Position numbers and translations under genes: made by a program
Assembly: GCF_003326755.1 (NCBI RefSeq)
Contig: NZ_JPWH01000002.1
Coordinates: 62,001-126,000, forward strand
Direction: 5' to 3'
From: Thalassospira profundimaris
GTDB lineage: Bacteria > Pseudomonadota > Alphaproteobacteria > Rhodospirillales > Thalassospiraceae
DNA: 64,000 nucleotides
Shown here: positions 16,317-26,172 of the stretch, piece by piece
How the letters are laid out: every line of letters starts with the position of its first letter
Position numbering within the stretch: the first letter of the stretch is position 1
The notes under the pieces: model-generated
Databases searched by the model: none
What the model saw: only the letters and a program-made list of their open reading frames with translations
Told to the model about the DNA's origin: nothing

Positions 16317-18236
16317 TCAGATTTCGGGGAACCAGGCTGCGAGGATGCCAAATTCCTCGAGTTTGCTGACAACCATTTCAGCGGCGTCCTCGGCGGACTG
16401 GTCCGAGGTATTGACCGTGATTTCCGGGTTTTCCGGGGCCTCATAGGGGCTGTCGATCCCGGTGAAGTTGGCGATTTTGCCTTCGCGGGCCTTTTTATAC
16501 AGGCCCTTTACATCGCGTTCTTCACAAACTTCCAGCGGGGTATTGATGAAGACTTCGATGAATTCACCGTCCTCCAGCAGGCTGCGGGCCATTTGTCGTT
16601 CGCTTTTGAAGGGTGAAATGAAGGAGACCAGCGTGATCAGTCCGGCATCAACAAACAGCTTGGCCGTTTCGCCCACACGGCGGATATTTTCCACCCGGTC
16701 GGCATCGGTAAAGCCAAGATCCTTGTTCAGGCCATGACGGACATTGTCGCCATCCAGGCTGTAGGTATGTTTGCCAAGGGCGTTGAGTTTCTTTTCAACC
16801 AGGTTGGCAATGGTCGATTTGCCCGCACCTGACAGGCCGGTAAACCACAGAACAGCCGATTTCTGGCCCTTCTGGGTGGCGCGGGCCTGTTTGTTGATGT
16901 CCATTTCCTGCCATTTGATATTGGTCGCACGGCGCAGGGAATGGTTGACCATGCCCGCCCCAACGGTGGCGTTGGTATAGCGGTCAATGATGATGAAGCG
17001 CCCCGTATGGCGGTTATCGTCATAGGGGTCAAAGGCAAGTGCACGGTCTGCCGCGATATTGGCAATGCCAACTTCGTTCAGTTCCAGCGTTTTACCGGCG
17101 ATATGTTCGAGCGTATTGACATTGACCTTGTATTTAAGCGTGCTGATCTGAGCGCCCGAAATCTGCCCGCCCATCTTGATCAGATAGGGGCGACCTGGCA
17201 GCATCTGGTCTTCGTGCATCCAGATGATTTTGGCTTCAAACTGGTCAGCATAGTCGGTGCGGGCATCGGCGGCAGCCAGAACATCGCCCCGGGAAATGTC
17301 AATTTCGTCTTCCAGTGTGAGGGTAATGGCCTGTCCGGCAATCGCCTGGTCCAGATTGCCATCATAGGTGACGATTTCCCTGACCTTGCTGGTCTGGCCC
17401 GAGGAGGAAACCACAATCGCGTCACCCGGCTTGACCATGCCCGACGATACCGTGCCGGAAAAACCACGGAAATCGAGATTGGGGCGGTTGACCCATTGAA
17501 CTGGCAGACGGAAGGGCTTTTCAATCGCTTCCTGCTCTACTTCAACCGTTTCAAGGTGTGCCAGCAGGGTGGGGCCCTCATACCAGGCGGTATTAGGGCT
17601 GGATTCAATGATGTTGTCACCGCGCAGGGCGGAAATCGGGATCGCCTGAATGGAATGGTAATTCAGCTGTTTGGCGAATTCCTGATAATCGGCAACGATT
17701 TGATCAAACGTGGCCTGATCATAATTGACCAGATCCATTTTGTTGACGGCCAACACCACATTGCGAATACCCAGCAGGGAGGTAATAAAGCTGTGGCGGC
17801 GGGTTTGCGTCAGGATGCCCTTGCGTGCATCGATCAGGATGATGGCGACATCGGCGGTCGAGGCGCCGGTGGCCATGTTGCGGGTATATTGTTCGTGGCC
17901 GGGGGTATCGGCAACGATGAATTTGCGCTTGTCGGTCGAGAAAAAGCGATAGGCCACATCAATGGTGATACCCTGTTCGCGTTCGGCCTGCAAACCATCA
18001 AGCAGCAGGGCGAAATCAATTTCGCCATTCTGGGTGCCAACCTTGCGGGAATCCACTTCCAAGGCAGCAAGCTGGTCTTCAAAGATCAGTTTGGAATCCC
18101 ATAACAGGCGGCCAATCAGGGTGCTTTTGCCATCATCCACGCTGCCGCAGGTGATGAAACGCAGCAGGCTTTTTTCTTCCTGGGCCTTGAGATAGCCCAG
18201 AATATCATCGGCAATCAGATCAGACTTGTGTGCCAT
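16317..18236 (-). CDS. cysNC: Bifunctional sulfate adenylyltransferase subunit 1 / adenylylsulfate kinase
   Basis: This 639-residue fusion activates sulfate. The N-terminal CysN GTPase has P-loop G-S-V-D-D-G-K-S (31-38), D-T-P-G-H-E-Q-Y and N-K-M-D-L, and drives APS formation by CysD. The C-terminal APS kinase has its own P-loop G-L-S-G-A-G-K-S near residue 467, then D-G-D-N-V-R-H-G-L and makes PAPS. Its ATG overlaps the cysD stop by one base (TAATG), so the subunits are translationally coupled. This fusion is like NodQ of rhizobia. The role is assimilatory sulfur metabolism or sulfation. Confidence 0.96.
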   Translation of the reverse strand: MAHKSDLIADDILGYLKAQEEKSLLRFITCGSVDDGKSTLIGRLLWDSKLIFEDQLAALEVDSRKVGTQNGEIDFALLLDGLQAEREQGITIDVAYRFFSTDKRKFIVADTPGHEQYTRNMATGASTADVAIILIDARKGILTQTRRHSFITSLLGIRNVVLAVNKMDLVNYDQATFDQIVADYQEFAKQLNYHSIQAIPISALRGDNIIESSPNTAWYEGPTLLAHLETVEVEQEAIEKPFRLPVQWVNRPNLDFRGFSGTVSSGMVKPGDAIVVSSSGQTSKVREIVTYDGNLDQAIAGQAITLTLEDEIDISRGDVLAAADARTDYADQFEAKIIWMHEDQMLPGRPYLIKMGGQISGAQISTLKYKVNVNTLEHIAGKTLELNEVGIANIAADRALAFDPYDDNRHTGRFIIIDRYTNATVGAGMVNHSLRRATNIKWQEMDINKQARATQKGQKSAVLWFTGLSGAGKSTIANLVEKKLNALGKHTYSLDGDNVRHGLNKDLGFTDADRVENIRRVGETAKLFVDAGLITLVSFISPFKSERQMARSLLEDGEFIEVFINTPLEVCEERDVKGLYKKAREGKIANFTGIDSPYEAPENPEITVNTSDQSAEDAAEMVVSKLEEFGILAAWFPEI

Positions 18237-19141
18237 TAGAAGTAGCCTTCCTGCTTTTTCTTTTCCATTGAACCGGCTTCGTCATGGTCAATCATACGAC
18301 CCTGACGTTCGCTGGACCGGGTCAGCAGCATTTCCTGAATGATTTCGGGCAGGGTTGCGGCCTCGGACTCGACAGCGCCTGTTAGCGGATAACAGCCAAG
18401 AGTACGGAAGCGGACCGATTTCATTTCCGGCACTTCGCCCTCACGCAGCGGCATGCGGTCATCATCGACCATGATCAGGGTGCCATCGCGCTCAACAACC
18501 GGGCGTTTGGCCGCGTAATAAAGCGGTACAATCGGGATTTGTTCGAGATAGATATATTGCCAGATGTCCAGTTCCGTCCAGTTCGAGATCGGAAAGGCAC
18601 GGATGCTTTCGCCCTTGTTGATGCGGGAATTGTAGATATTCCACAGTTCCGGGCGCTGGTTTTTCGGGTCCCAGCGGTGGGTTTCGGTCCGGAAAGAGAA
18701 AACACGTTCCTTGGCACGGGCCTTTTCCTCGTCCCGGCGTGCGCCACCAAAGGCGGCATCAAACTTGTATTTGTTGAGCGCCTGTTTGAGGGACTGGGTT
18801 TTCATAATGTCGGTATGCACGCTTGAGCCATGCGTAAACGGGCCGACGCCCTGTTTCACGCCTTCTTGATTGATGTGAACAATCAGCTCGAAGCCATATT
18901 CCTTTGCCACCCGGTCGCGAAATTCGATCATTTCGCGGAATTTCCAGGTCGTATCAACGTGCATCAGGGGAAAGGGCGGCGGGGCCGGATAAAACGCCTT
19001 GCGGGCCAGGTGCAGCAGAACCGATGAATCCTTGCCGATGGAATAAAGCATCACCGGGCGTTCAAAGGACGCGGCCACCTCGCGGATGATATGAATGCTC
19101 TCGGCCTCTAGCTGGCGGAGATGGGTCAGATTAGGCTGCAT
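18236..19141 (-). CDS. cysD: Sulfate adenylyltransferase subunit 2
   Basis: This 301-residue catalytic subunit of ATP sulfurylase belongs to the PP-loop family (S-I-G-K-D-S-S-V near residue 36) and contains [24 protein letters not shown] and the C-terminal [11 protein letters not shown]. It forms the heterodimer with CysN. AGGAAA precedes the ATG. A 23-base palindrome lies right upstream of the ribosome site, suggesting direct regulation of the cysD-cysNC operon. Confidence 0.96.
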   Translation of the reverse strand: MQPNLTHLRQLEAESIHIIREVAASFERPVMLYSIGKDSSVLLHLARKAFYPAPPPFPLMHVDTTWKFREMIEFRDRVAKEYGFELIVHINQEGVKQGVGPFTHGSSVHTDIMKTQSLKQALNKYKFDAAFGGARRDEEKARAKERVFSFRTETHRWDPKNQRPELWNIYNSRINKGESIRAFPISNWTELDIWQYIYLEQIPIVPLYYAAKRPVVERDGTLIMVDDDRMPLREGEVPEMKSVRFRTLGCYPLTGAVESEAATLPEIIQEMLLTRSSERQGRMIDHDEAGSMEKKKQEGYF

Positions 19142-19158
19142 TGTCTTTCCTGACGGTA

Positions 19159-19181
19159 AATAACACTATTAAAGTGTTATT
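19159..19181. promoter_or_regulatory. cysD: Palindrome in the cysD leader
   Basis: Arms AATAACACT (19159-19167) and AGTGTTATT (19173-19181) are perfect with a five-base centre, 18 bases before the cysD ATG and next to its ribosome site. It may be a repressor site or a leader hairpin; the regulator is unknown. Confidence 0.6.
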
Positions 19182-19341
19182 GAATTAATTTCACTTCTGT
19201 AAACCGGGTAATACGGAATGTGTTCCGATGCAAGCGCCATTTGAGAATTCACAGTAATTTTGTTGTCTCTGTGGCGAATTCCAGTTTTTATTTGTGCAAT
19301 TAAACGGCCTGAATGCGGTGGGTGATTGTGGTGTCAGGCAA

Positions 19342-19803
19342 TTAAACTGGAAAACCCCTGAAGGCTTTGGTCTGGGCCAGGGCAACGTGACCAATGAATT
19401 TGGTGATGCCCAGATTGCCGTAAATCATGTCTTCTGACAGGGCATGATAATGCTGCACATCGCGGCAGACGAGGCTGAGCATATAGTCATAGGGGCCGGA
19501 AATACGGTATCCGGCGACGACCTCGGGGATGTTGTGGATGGCATTGGCAAATTTTTCGTAGTCATCCGCCTTTTTGCCTTCGAGGGTAATTTCGGCAAAG
19601 ACGCGCACATGCGGGCACAGCTTTTCCAGATCTATCACCGCGCGATAATGTCGGATCACCTTTTCGCGTTCCAGCTTTTTGACCCGGTCCAGGCAGGGGC
19701 TGGGGCTTAACCCCACCAGCTTTGACAGGGCCAGATTGGTCAGCTTGGCATTGGTTTGCAAGGCACGCAGGATTTTAAGGTGGATCGCGTCTATTTTTAT
19801 CAT
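19342..19803 (-). CDS. Lrp/AsnC-family transcriptional regulator
   Basis: This is a 153-residue Lrp/AsnC regulator. The N-terminal winged HTH reads I-H-L-K-I-L-R-A-L-Q and L-S-K-L-V-G-L-S-P-S-P-C-L-D-R-V-K-K-L; the C-terminal RAM effector domain contains V-V-A-G-Y-R-I-S-G-P-Y-D-Y-M-L. Such proteins form octamers that sense an amino acid. It is divergent from the aminotransferase gene at 20039, which it probably controls. A 200-base gap with no gene separates it from cysD. Confidence 0.92.
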   Translation of the reverse strand: MIKIDAIHLKILRALQTNAKLTNLALSKLVGLSPSPCLDRVKKLEREKVIRHYRAVIDLEKLCPHVRVFAEITLEGKKADDYEKFANAIHNIPEVVAGYRISGPYDYMLSLVCRDVQHYHALSEDMIYGNLGITKFIGHVALAQTKAFRGFPV

Positions 19804-19980
19804 TATGGCCCATTTCGTAAGGTGCGCCCATTGTAGCCAGTATTAATGCGGAAAAAAAGAATGCGATTGCAAAAAGCAGGCCGGAGCAGGCCGTTGGTTC
19901 ACCATCCGCGATTTCGGTTTGAATAGAGATCGTTTGGTAATTTTATTTCAAAAAACGGACTCCTCGAAAAATAATGTTGA

Positions 19981-20028
19981 TTTAGGTCAGTGTTGCTTGC
20001 TTAATAAGGACAGCGAACCTGACCTAAA
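19981..20028 (+). promoter_or_regulatory. Long inverted repeat before the aminotransferase start
   Basis: Perfect 10-base arms TTTAGGTCAG (19981-19990) and CTGACCTAAA (20019-20028) have a 28-base spacer, and the right arm ends 10 bases before ATG 20039, against the GAGAAG ribosome site. It may be the Lrp operator or an RNA hairpin that gates translation. Confidence 0.6.
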
Positions 20029-20038
20029 GAGAAGCGCA

Positions 20039-21259
20039 ATGACCCTCCAGTGGAATGATTTGATCGTGCGGGATGCCCGCGCCCTGACGGCATCGGAAAT
20101 TCGGGATCTGTTGAAGGTTGCCGAACGGCCGGAAATTACCTCGTTTGCTGGTGGGGTGCCGGACCCTGCATTGTTCCCGCTGGATGATTTTAACACCGTT
20201 TACCAGGACCTGATGGCCGATGACGCCGCCGGTCGCCGCAGCCTGCAATATTCGATCAGCGAGGGGTTGCCCGCATTGCGCCAGTGGATTGCCGATGACC
20301 TGGCGGCCAGTGGCGCAAAACGTGACATCGACAATATCCTGATCACCTGTGGCGCGCAGCAGGGCCTGGATATGCTCGGCCGTTTACTGCTGGAATCGGG
20401 CCGCGAAATTGTGGTGGAAAAACCGACCTATCTGGGTGCAATGCAGGCCTTTTCCATGCGCCGCCCGGACTATGTCGGGGTGGATATGGATGCGGATGGC
20501 CCGGTGATCGAGCAGCTTGAGGCCGCCTTTGCCAAGGGGACGCGCGTGGCCTATCTGGCACCGGATTTTCAAAACCCCACCGGGCGGTCCTATTCGCTGG
20601 AGCGACGCTTGGCGGTGCTTGAAGTAGCACGTAATTACGGCGCTGTTATTCTGGAAGATGCCGCCTATTGCAAACTTTCTTATGACGGCACGCAATTGCC
20701 ATCTTTGCTGGCGCTGGATGAAACACAGGGCGATCCCAATGCCGGTTGTGTCATTCAGTTGGGGACTTTTTCCAAAACCCTGGCCCCGGCCTTGCGTATT
20801 GGCTGGGTCACGGCCCCGCGTCCGGTGATTGAACGGCTGGTTTTGATGAAACAGGCAGGGGACTTGCATGTTTCAACCGTGAACCAGGAAGCGGCATTGC
20901 GTGCGGCACGCCGGTTGTTTCCGGGGCATATTGAAGGTTTGCGTGATGCCTATCGCCATAAACGCGATACCATGCTGAAAGCCCTGGATGATTTTATGCC
21001 CGAAGGTGTCAGCTATACGCGCCCGGAAGGCGGCATGTTTATATGGTTAACTTTGCCCGACCATATCGACAGTCGTAAATTGCTGGAAGTGGCCCTGGAC
21101 GACGCCAAAGTCGCCTTCGTGCCAGGACAGGCCTTTTTCTGCGATCATTCCGGGAGCAATACGGCCCGATTGAGCTTTGCAACAGAAAAGCCCGAACGCA
21201 TTCGATCTGGCATCGAGCGTTTGGCGGCCCTGATTAAGCGGGTCCATAATCAGTATTGA
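20039..21259 (+). CDS. PLP-dependent aminotransferase (LysN/2-aminoadipate type)
   Basis: This 406-residue fold type I aminotransferase of the MocR-like/2-aminoadipate branch has F-A-G-G-V-P-D-P-A-L-F-P near the N-terminus, I-T-C-G-A-Q-Q-G-L-D, P-D-F-Q-N-P-T-G-R-S and Schiff-base Lys in L-G-T-F-S-K-T-L-A-P-A-L-R-I-G. There is no GntR-type HTH, so it is an enzyme and not a MocR regulator. ATG 20039 is chosen because GAGAAG precedes it and upstream in-frame codons carry no ribosome site. It likely acts on a branched, aromatic or aminoadipate-type amino acid under control of the divergent Lrp protein. Confidence 0.87.
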   Translation: MTLQWNDLIVRDARALTASEIRDLLKVAERPEITSFAGGVPDPALFPLDDFNTVYQDLMADDAAGRRSLQYSISEGLPALRQWIADDLAASGAKRDIDNILITCGAQQGLDMLGRLLLESGREIVVEKPTYLGAMQAFSMRRPDYVGVDMDADGPVIEQLEAAFAKGTRVAYLAPDFQNPTGRSYSLERRLAVLEVARNYGAVILEDAAYCKLSYDGTQLPSLLALDETQGDPNAGCVIQLGTFSKTLAPALRIGWVTAPRPVIERLVLMKQAGDLHVSTVNQEAALRAARRLFPGHIEGLRDAYRHKRDTMLKALDDFMPEGVSYTRPEGGMFIWLTLPDHIDSRKLLEVALDDAKVAFVPGQAFFCDHSGSNTARLSFATEKPERIRSGIERLAALIKRVHNQY

Positions 21260-21647
21260 GTTTGGTCCGAGGTTATGTGCAGCCGTATGGAAACAGCTTG
21301 GTCTATGCTGACTTGACATCAATGAAGCCAGTAAGCATGTCCGCATTTTGGCCGTGTTTTTTGGCGGGCAGGACCATGTTCGCCACATGTTGATCAGGCT
21401 GCTTTCCTGATAACACATGTTTTTCATGTATTTAGTGGTGATGTGCTGTTCTGGCTGGGAAAACGGCGTGCCAGCGGGGTGTGTATTCGTTGGATTGGCG
21501 GGGTATACCCGTTTGAATATGCGCGCTAAACGCATGGCAGGGCGGCCTTTTTCACGCTGCTGATTTCATTGACGGCACGCAGAACGGGTATATCGTCAAT
21601 TTATCCTTATTGGCGCCACCACGCCGTTCCCGCGAAAGTTCCGCCCC
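21260..21647. other. Intergenic region, 388 bases, nothing recognised
   Basis: This gap lies between the aminotransferase stop and the MFS start, both plus strand. I see no gene with a ribosome site, no convincing terminator stem with a T-run and no clear operator. Confidence 0.4.
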
Positions 21648-22841
21648 ATGTCGCTTAATGCCCGGCTGTTTTTTGCCTCGATGTTTTCTGCCCGTCTGGG
21701 CGATCAGTTTTTGCTGTTTATTGTGCCGTTGGTCGTGTACCAGACGACCGAAAGCGTTGCTCTTTCCGGGTTGGCCTATGCGGTGGAAACTCTGCCGCGC
21801 ATCCTGTGCTATCCCTTTTGCGGTATTTTGTCTGATCGTGTTTCCCCCATTCGCCTGATCCGCATCACCCAGCTTGGGCGGGCGGCCATTGCGGTCCTGG
21901 GGCTGGCAGGTTTTGCGCTATATCCCAACCCGGTGTGGGTGGTGATGATTTCTGCCCTGTGTGGGGTTTTGGCAAGCCAGGGCTTTATGGCGCGCGAAGT
22001 GATGTTGCCGCAAATTTTTGCCACTGCCCGGTTTGATCGGGTGCAGTCCCTGGCGCAAACGGTGGATCAGTGCAGCATCATCATTGGCCCGCTGGCAGCA
22101 GCGACGATTTTTGGCATCAGCAACTGGCAGGTTGTTGTTGGCGGCGCGGCGGTGCTGTTTATGCTGGGCGAGGCGGCGATGATGGTCTGGCGGCGGATCA
22201 ATACCATTGAATTGATTGAGCCTGAAGTGACCACAACCCCCTTTATGGCTCCGCTGCGCGTGGCATTTCATCACGTGATGTATTTGCCGGGTTTGCGCCG
22301 TTTGGTGATTTTGACAGCGGCGATCAATCTGGTTTTTGGGGCCACACTGGCAACCTCGGCGGCGGTTGTGACGGGCCTGTTTGAATTGCCGGGCAATTAT
22401 TATGCGCTGTTACAGACAATGGGCGCATTGGCAACGGTTTCTGTGCTTTTGCTGATCGCGATGACCAATATCGGCATTGGCCGTTTGGGGACCATTGGCT
22501 ATGTGATGGTGATTGTGGGGGGGATCGTGACGGCCCTTAGCCCCAATTACTGGATTTATGCGCTGGGTTTTGTGCTGATCCTTGGTTTTGATGGCATGTA
22601 TGCGGTCTATATCCGCACGGCCCGCCAGCGCATGATTCCGGCGCGTGACCTTGGCAAAACAACCGGTGTGGTGATTTTGTTTAACAGTCTCAGCCTGCCG
22701 CTTTCCGGGCTGATTGTTGGTCTTGCTGCCAGCCCGGCACAAACCGGCTGGATTATACTGGCGCTGTCATTTGTGATGGTTGTTGCCGGTCTGGCGATGA
22801 CGGTTGGCGCGCGTTTGCGCAAACCGGTCGTGGCTGCCTGA
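21648..22841 (+). CDS. MFS transporter (EntS/MFS_3-like)
   Basis: This 397-residue major facilitator protein has about twelve hydrophobic helices. The N-terminal F-F-A-S-M-F-S-A-R-L-G-D-Q and loop 2-3 G-I-L-S-D-R-V-S-P-I-R-L-I-R match the MFS_3 group that includes siderophore exporters such as EntS. The substrate is not evident and there is no siderophore biosynthesis gene nearby. It is monocistronic, with a strong terminator right after it. Confidence 0.85.
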   Translation: MSLNARLFFASMFSARLGDQFLLFIVPLVVYQTTESVALSGLAYAVETLPRILCYPFCGILSDRVSPIRLIRITQLGRAAIAVLGLAGFALYPNPVWVVMISALCGVLASQGFMAREVMLPQIFATARFDRVQSLAQTVDQCSIIIGPLAAATIFGISNWQVVVGGAAVLFMLGEAAMMVWRRINTIELIEPEVTTTPFMAPLRVAFHHVMYLPGLRRLVILTAAINLVFGATLATSAAVVTGLFELPGNYYALLQTMGALATVSVLLLIAMTNIGIGRLGTIGYVMVIVGGIVTALSPNYWIYALGFVLILGFDGMYAVYIRTARQRMIPARDLGKTTGVVILFNSLSLPLSGLIVGLAASPAQTGWIILALSFVMVVAGLAMTVGARLRKPVVAA

Positions 22842-22860
22842 CAGTCGGCATCTTTTTTGA

Positions 22861-22896
22861 CAAACGGGCTGCTTTGCGCGGCCCGTTTGCTTTTTT
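22861..22896 (+). terminator. Terminator of the MFS gene
   Basis: Perfect 9-base arms CAAACGGGC (22861-22869) and GCCCGTTTG (22881-22889) have an 11-base loop and are followed by six T (22891-22896), 20 bases beyond the stop. Confidence 0.9.
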
Positions 22897-23102
22897 ATTT
22901 CTGATTTTCGCTTCGGTAAAGTGATCCACTATTCTTTCGGGGGATTAATCGGGTAAAAGTTTATATTTAAATCTCGATTGTGTTGTTTTCTTTAATCAAT
23001 TGCTTTGGTGGAATTGGTCGTTGAAGGGTTGTCTGCTCTGGTATGTCTGGTCATTATTGCAACAATAAAAATATTTCCCGTAATTGACGGACACGAGTTG
23101 AA

Positions 23103-23990
23103 ATGACTGATCAGAAACAAAGCCCTGCAACTGAAATGTTGCAGACGACTTCCTATGAGAACGCCAGGTTCAAGCGAAATTTGTTCGCGGAAGCCTTGTT
23201 CGTAATACGCCAGAATATTGTTCTGTCCGTGCTATTTGTGATTTTTCTTGTTGGTATAGACCAGGTTTTCAGCGAAACCCTCGGCAGGGATGGCGCAAGC
23301 GTCACGATCCTGACGAGTGCGGTGATGGCTGGCATTGTGTTGTTTGTGTTTCACGGTACGATTGTCTCGTCCGAGAAATATGGTACCATAAAGCGGTGGC
23401 ATGGGGGCCGTGCGGTTTTCAGCTTTGCGTGGCGTTTGTTGTTTGTCACGCTGTTATGCTGCCTTGTTCTGGTTCTGGTAGTCTTTGCGTTTGCCCTTGT
23501 GGCCGGTAACGCCTTAACCACGAGTTATTTTGCTCTTTTCCTGTGCTGTTTTGTTGTTTTTGCTGCGGTCTCAAATGTGCTGACGCGGATCGGGACCATG
23601 TTACCCGCTGCCATTGAAGGCAAGTATGCCAGCATTCGGGAAGCCTTCATTCGCGGAAAAATAAATGCTGTGGAAACTACTTTGCGCATTTTGTTTCTGC
23701 CCTGTCTGCTTGCGCTGATCAGTTCGGGGGCGATGTTGGTTTATATGAATATGCTGCTGGAGGATGCAGCACTGCAGGCGGTGCATTTTTGGCGTATGCC
23801 GATGTATATTGCTTTGATGGTGATCTCCTCGATCATCCGGGTTTTTGAGCTTGCGCTTTTAACGGTCATTTTGTGCCGCGCCTATCTGATGAACGAAAAG
23901 GTCATCGCTGATTTGACGCCGGATCAGGCTGCCGATCCGGATTCGGAGGCTTCAAAAGGGCATTCGGCTGCACAAACGGCTCAATTCTGA
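23103..23990 (+). CDS. Unrecognised integral membrane protein, 295 aa
   Basis: I do not recognise the family. After a polar N-terminus of about 35 residues, at least five hydrophobic segments follow (for example N-I-V-L-S-V-L-F-V-I-F-L-V-G, L-L-F-V-T-L-L-C-C-L-V-L-V-L-V-V-F, and C-C-F-V-V-F-A-A-V). Between them is I-G-T-M-L-P-A-A-I-E-G-K-Y-A-S-I-R-E-A-F. The C-terminus is polar and cytoplasmic-looking (T-P-D-Q-A-A-D-P-D-S-E-A-S). The layout resembles small glycerophosphoryl-type or DUF membrane proteins, but I make no functional call. It is a single gene between a terminator and a hairpin. Confidence 0.75.
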   Translation: MTDQKQSPATEMLQTTSYENARFKRNLFAEALFVIRQNIVLSVLFVIFLVGIDQVFSETLGRDGASVTILTSAVMAGIVLFVFHGTIVSSEKYGTIKRWHGGRAVFSFAWRLLFVTLLCCLVLVLVVFAFALVAGNALTTSYFALFLCCFVVFAAVSNVLTRIGTMLPAAIEGKYASIREAFIRGKINAVETTLRILFLPCLLALISSGAMLVYMNMLLEDAALQAVHFWRMPMYIALMVISSIIRVFELALLTVILCRAYLMNEKVIADLTPDQAADPDSEASKGHSAAQTAQF

Positions 23991-24008
23991 TTAGCCAGAT
24001 TGCTTGAT

Positions 24009-24043
24009 GGCCCCGCGTTTGTGTTGTCTTCTCGGGCGGGGCC
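24009..24043. terminator. GC-rich hairpin between convergent genes
   Basis: Perfect 8-base arms GGCCCCGC (24009-24016) and GCGGGGCC (24036-24043) have a 19-base loop and lie between the convergent membrane-protein and LysR genes. It is probably a terminator, but T-runs are poor (GTTTTA 17 bases later). Confidence 0.5.
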
Positions 24044-24077
24044 GTGTGGCGCGTGTTTTAAGAAAACAAGCAAGCAT

Positions 24078-24965
24078 TTACTTTTCCGTCAGGGCAATAT
24101 CGGCCAGCACACTCGCCGCCCGGCTGTGATGGCGTTCCTTGTGATGCAGCATCATGAAGGAACGTTCGGGCAGGGTGATGTTGGCGGCACAGAGGCGGCC
24201 CTGTTCGATGAAGGGTAGGGCCACACTGCTGGAAACCACAGCCGCGGCATTGCCCGCCGCTGCTGCCGATATGACTGACTCATTGGACGGGAAGGTCATG
24301 ACGATATTAAGGTCTGCTGGGGATACGCCTTCGCGGCGCAGGGCATTTTCAAATTCGGAACGGGTGCCAGACCCGGTTTCGCGCAAAACCCAGCTGGTTT
24401 GTGTGACAAGATCGGCAAATGTCAGCGGGTGACCGTGGGCCCAGTCATGGTTGGGCGCAACGATGACCATCAGGGCATCCTTGGCAATTTCGCGCATCAA
24501 AAGGGCCGGTTCATCAATTTCGCCTTCGATAAAGCCCAGATCGGATGTGCCATTAAGGATGGCATCGCTGACATTGCGGGTATTGCCGATGGCAAGATTG
24601 ATTTCAATGCGCGGATACTGGTCGTGAAATCGCATGAGGACTGGCGGCAGCCAATAGCTGGCGATGGTTTGGCTGGCCGCGACATTAAGCGTGCCACGCT
24701 GAAGCCCGCCCAGTTCGGCCAGGGTCAGTTCGGCGGCCCGGGCGCGGGCCAGGGTCGCCCTGGCTTCATCAAGAAAAATCCGCCCCGTTGCGGTCAGTTC
24801 GATCCGCCGTCCAACCCGGTGAAACAGCTCCACCCCGTAATAGGTTTCAAGGTTTTTGATCGCGGCACTAACGGCAGACGGCGTGAGATTGATGATTTCG
24901 GCCGCACGGGTCAGATGTTCGCGCTGGGCGACGGCGACAAAGATGCGCAGTTGCTCGAATGTCAT
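24078..24965 (-). CDS. LysR-type regulator (YeiE-like)
   Basis: This 295-residue LTTR has the N-terminal HTH F-V-A-V-A-Q-R-E-H-L-T-R-A-A-E-I-I-N-L-T-P-S-A-V and a periplasmic-binding-like effector domain after about residue 90. Its divergent neighbour is a YeiH-family membrane protein, the same arrangement as yeiE-yeiH of enterobacteria, where YeiE is tied to sulfite/sulfur response. That functional parallel is inference. The 111-base divergent gap holds an imperfect palindrome that may be its binding site. Confidence 0.87.
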   Translation of the reverse strand: MTFEQLRIFVAVAQREHLTRAAEIINLTPSAVSAAIKNLETYYGVELFHRVGRRIELTATGRIFLDEARATLARARAAELTLAELGGLQRGTLNVAASQTIASYWLPPVLMRFHDQYPRIEINLAIGNTRNVSDAILNGTSDLGFIEGEIDEPALLMREIAKDALMVIVAPNHDWAHGHPLTFADLVTQTSWVLRETGSGTRSEFENALRREGVSPADLNIVMTFPSNESVISAAAAGNAAAVVSSSVALPFIEQGRLCAANITLPERSFMMLHHKERHHSRAASVLADIALTEK

Positions 24966-24992
24966 GATGGCGTTCCAATCATCAAATAATAC

Positions 24993-25017
24993 CGAATGAT
25001 TTATCTTATATTATTCG
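24993..25017. promoter_or_regulatory. Candidate LysR-family operator
   Basis: CGAATGAT (24993-25000) and ATTATTCG (25010-25017) form an inverted repeat with one mismatch and a 9-base AT-rich centre, placed between the divergent LysR and YeiH genes. Confidence 0.4.
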
Positions 25018-25076
25018 ATGGAAGCGAACTGTGTAAAATGTGAAATTCCGCCTGTCATAATTCTACAGGTGCCACC

Positions 25077-26150
25077 ATGTTCATTTTCGATCGTATCAAA
25101 TGTCTGCTGCCCGGTCTTGCCTTAACGACGGTGATTTCCCTGGTGGCACAATTGGGAGAAAAGGCACAATCGCACCTGTTTGGACATCCCTGGATCGAGG
25201 GGCTGGTACTGGCGATTGTGCTGGGCACGGCCTATCGCAGTATTTTTGGTTTGCCCGACAAATTTGATGCCGGGGTCAATTTCAGTGCCAAAACCATTCT
25301 GGAAGTGGCGATTGTGCTGCTCGGCGCCTCCATTAGCATCAATGCGCTGGCCGGAGCTGGGCTTTATCTGGTGGGTGGAATTGTATTGGTCGTGTGCCTG
25401 AGCCTGGCTGTCAGTTACACGATTGGCCGTTTGCTGGGCCTGCCCAACCGGTTGGCGATTTTGGTGGCCTGTGGCAATTCGATTTGCGGGAATTCCGCCA
25501 TTGCCGCCACCGCCCCGGTGATTGACGCCGATGCCGAAGATGTGGCGGCATCCATTGCCTTTACCGCCGTTCTGGGGGTGGTTTTTGTGCTGGTTTTGCC
25601 ATTTTTGCAGGCGGCACTGGGCATGTCTTCGACGCAATATGGTATTTTCGCCGGGCTAACCGTTTATGCCGTGCCCCAGGTTTTGGCGGCAACGGCCCCC
25701 GCCGGGCTGGTCGCCACCCAGATTGGCACATTGGTGAAACTGGTGCGGGTTTTGATGCTGGGGCCGGTGATTTGCACGCTGGGTTTGGGCGCACGGCGCA
25801 TCGCGCGTAAAAACAACCCGGATGCAAATGGCATGATCGCTGGCGAACAGGCGGTCAGGGCCGGGCGTGGGGCGGGCCTGCCGATTGGCAAATTGCTGCC
25901 GTGGTTCATTGTTGGCTTTCTGGCCATGATGGCCTTGCGCTCGATGAATTTGCTCCCCGACGCGGTCGTAATCCCGATGCAGCATCTATCCTCGATCCTG
26001 ACGGTTATGGCGATGGCCGCCCTTGGGTTAAGTGTGGATGTGCGTAATGTGATGAATGCCGGTGGCAAAGTGATTTTTGCGGCAAAGCTGTCGCTGGTAT
26101 GTTTGTCGATGGCGGCCTTTGGTTTGCTGGCCATTTTGCAGATTGCCTAA
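25077..26150 (+). CDS. yeiH: YeiH/UPF0324 family putative sulfate exporter
   Basis: This 357-residue membrane protein has about ten helices. Family features are F-D-A-G-V-N-F-S-A-K-T-I-L-E-V-A-I-V-L-L-G-A, C-G-N-S-I-C-G-N-S-A-I-A-A-T-A-P-V-I and A-L-G-L-S-V-D-V-R-N near the end. UPF0324 proteins are annotated as putative sulfate exporters, with limited direct proof. AGGTG precedes the ATG. It is divergent from the YeiE-like regulator. Confidence 0.88.
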   Translation: MFIFDRIKCLLPGLALTTVISLVAQLGEKAQSHLFGHPWIEGLVLAIVLGTAYRSIFGLPDKFDAGVNFSAKTILEVAIVLLGASISINALAGAGLYLVGGIVLVVCLSLAVSYTIGRLLGLPNRLAILVACGNSICGNSAIAATAPVIDADAEDVAASIAFTAVLGVVFVLVLPFLQAALGMSSTQYGIFAGLTVYAVPQVLAATAPAGLVATQIGTLVKLVRVLMLGPVICTLGLGARRIARKNNPDANGMIAGEQAVRAGRGAGLPIGKLLPWFIVGFLAMMALRSMNLLPDAVVIPMQHLSSILTVMAMAALGLSVDVRNVMNAGGKVIFAAKLSLVCLSMAAFGLLAILQIA

Positions 26151-26172
26151 TGCCGGGCGAAAGGCTGTCGGC

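Noticed and set aside
16941..18104. Long plus-strand open frame opposite cysNC
   Set aside because: Shadow of the conserved CysN sequence; no ribosome site and no protein-like domain.
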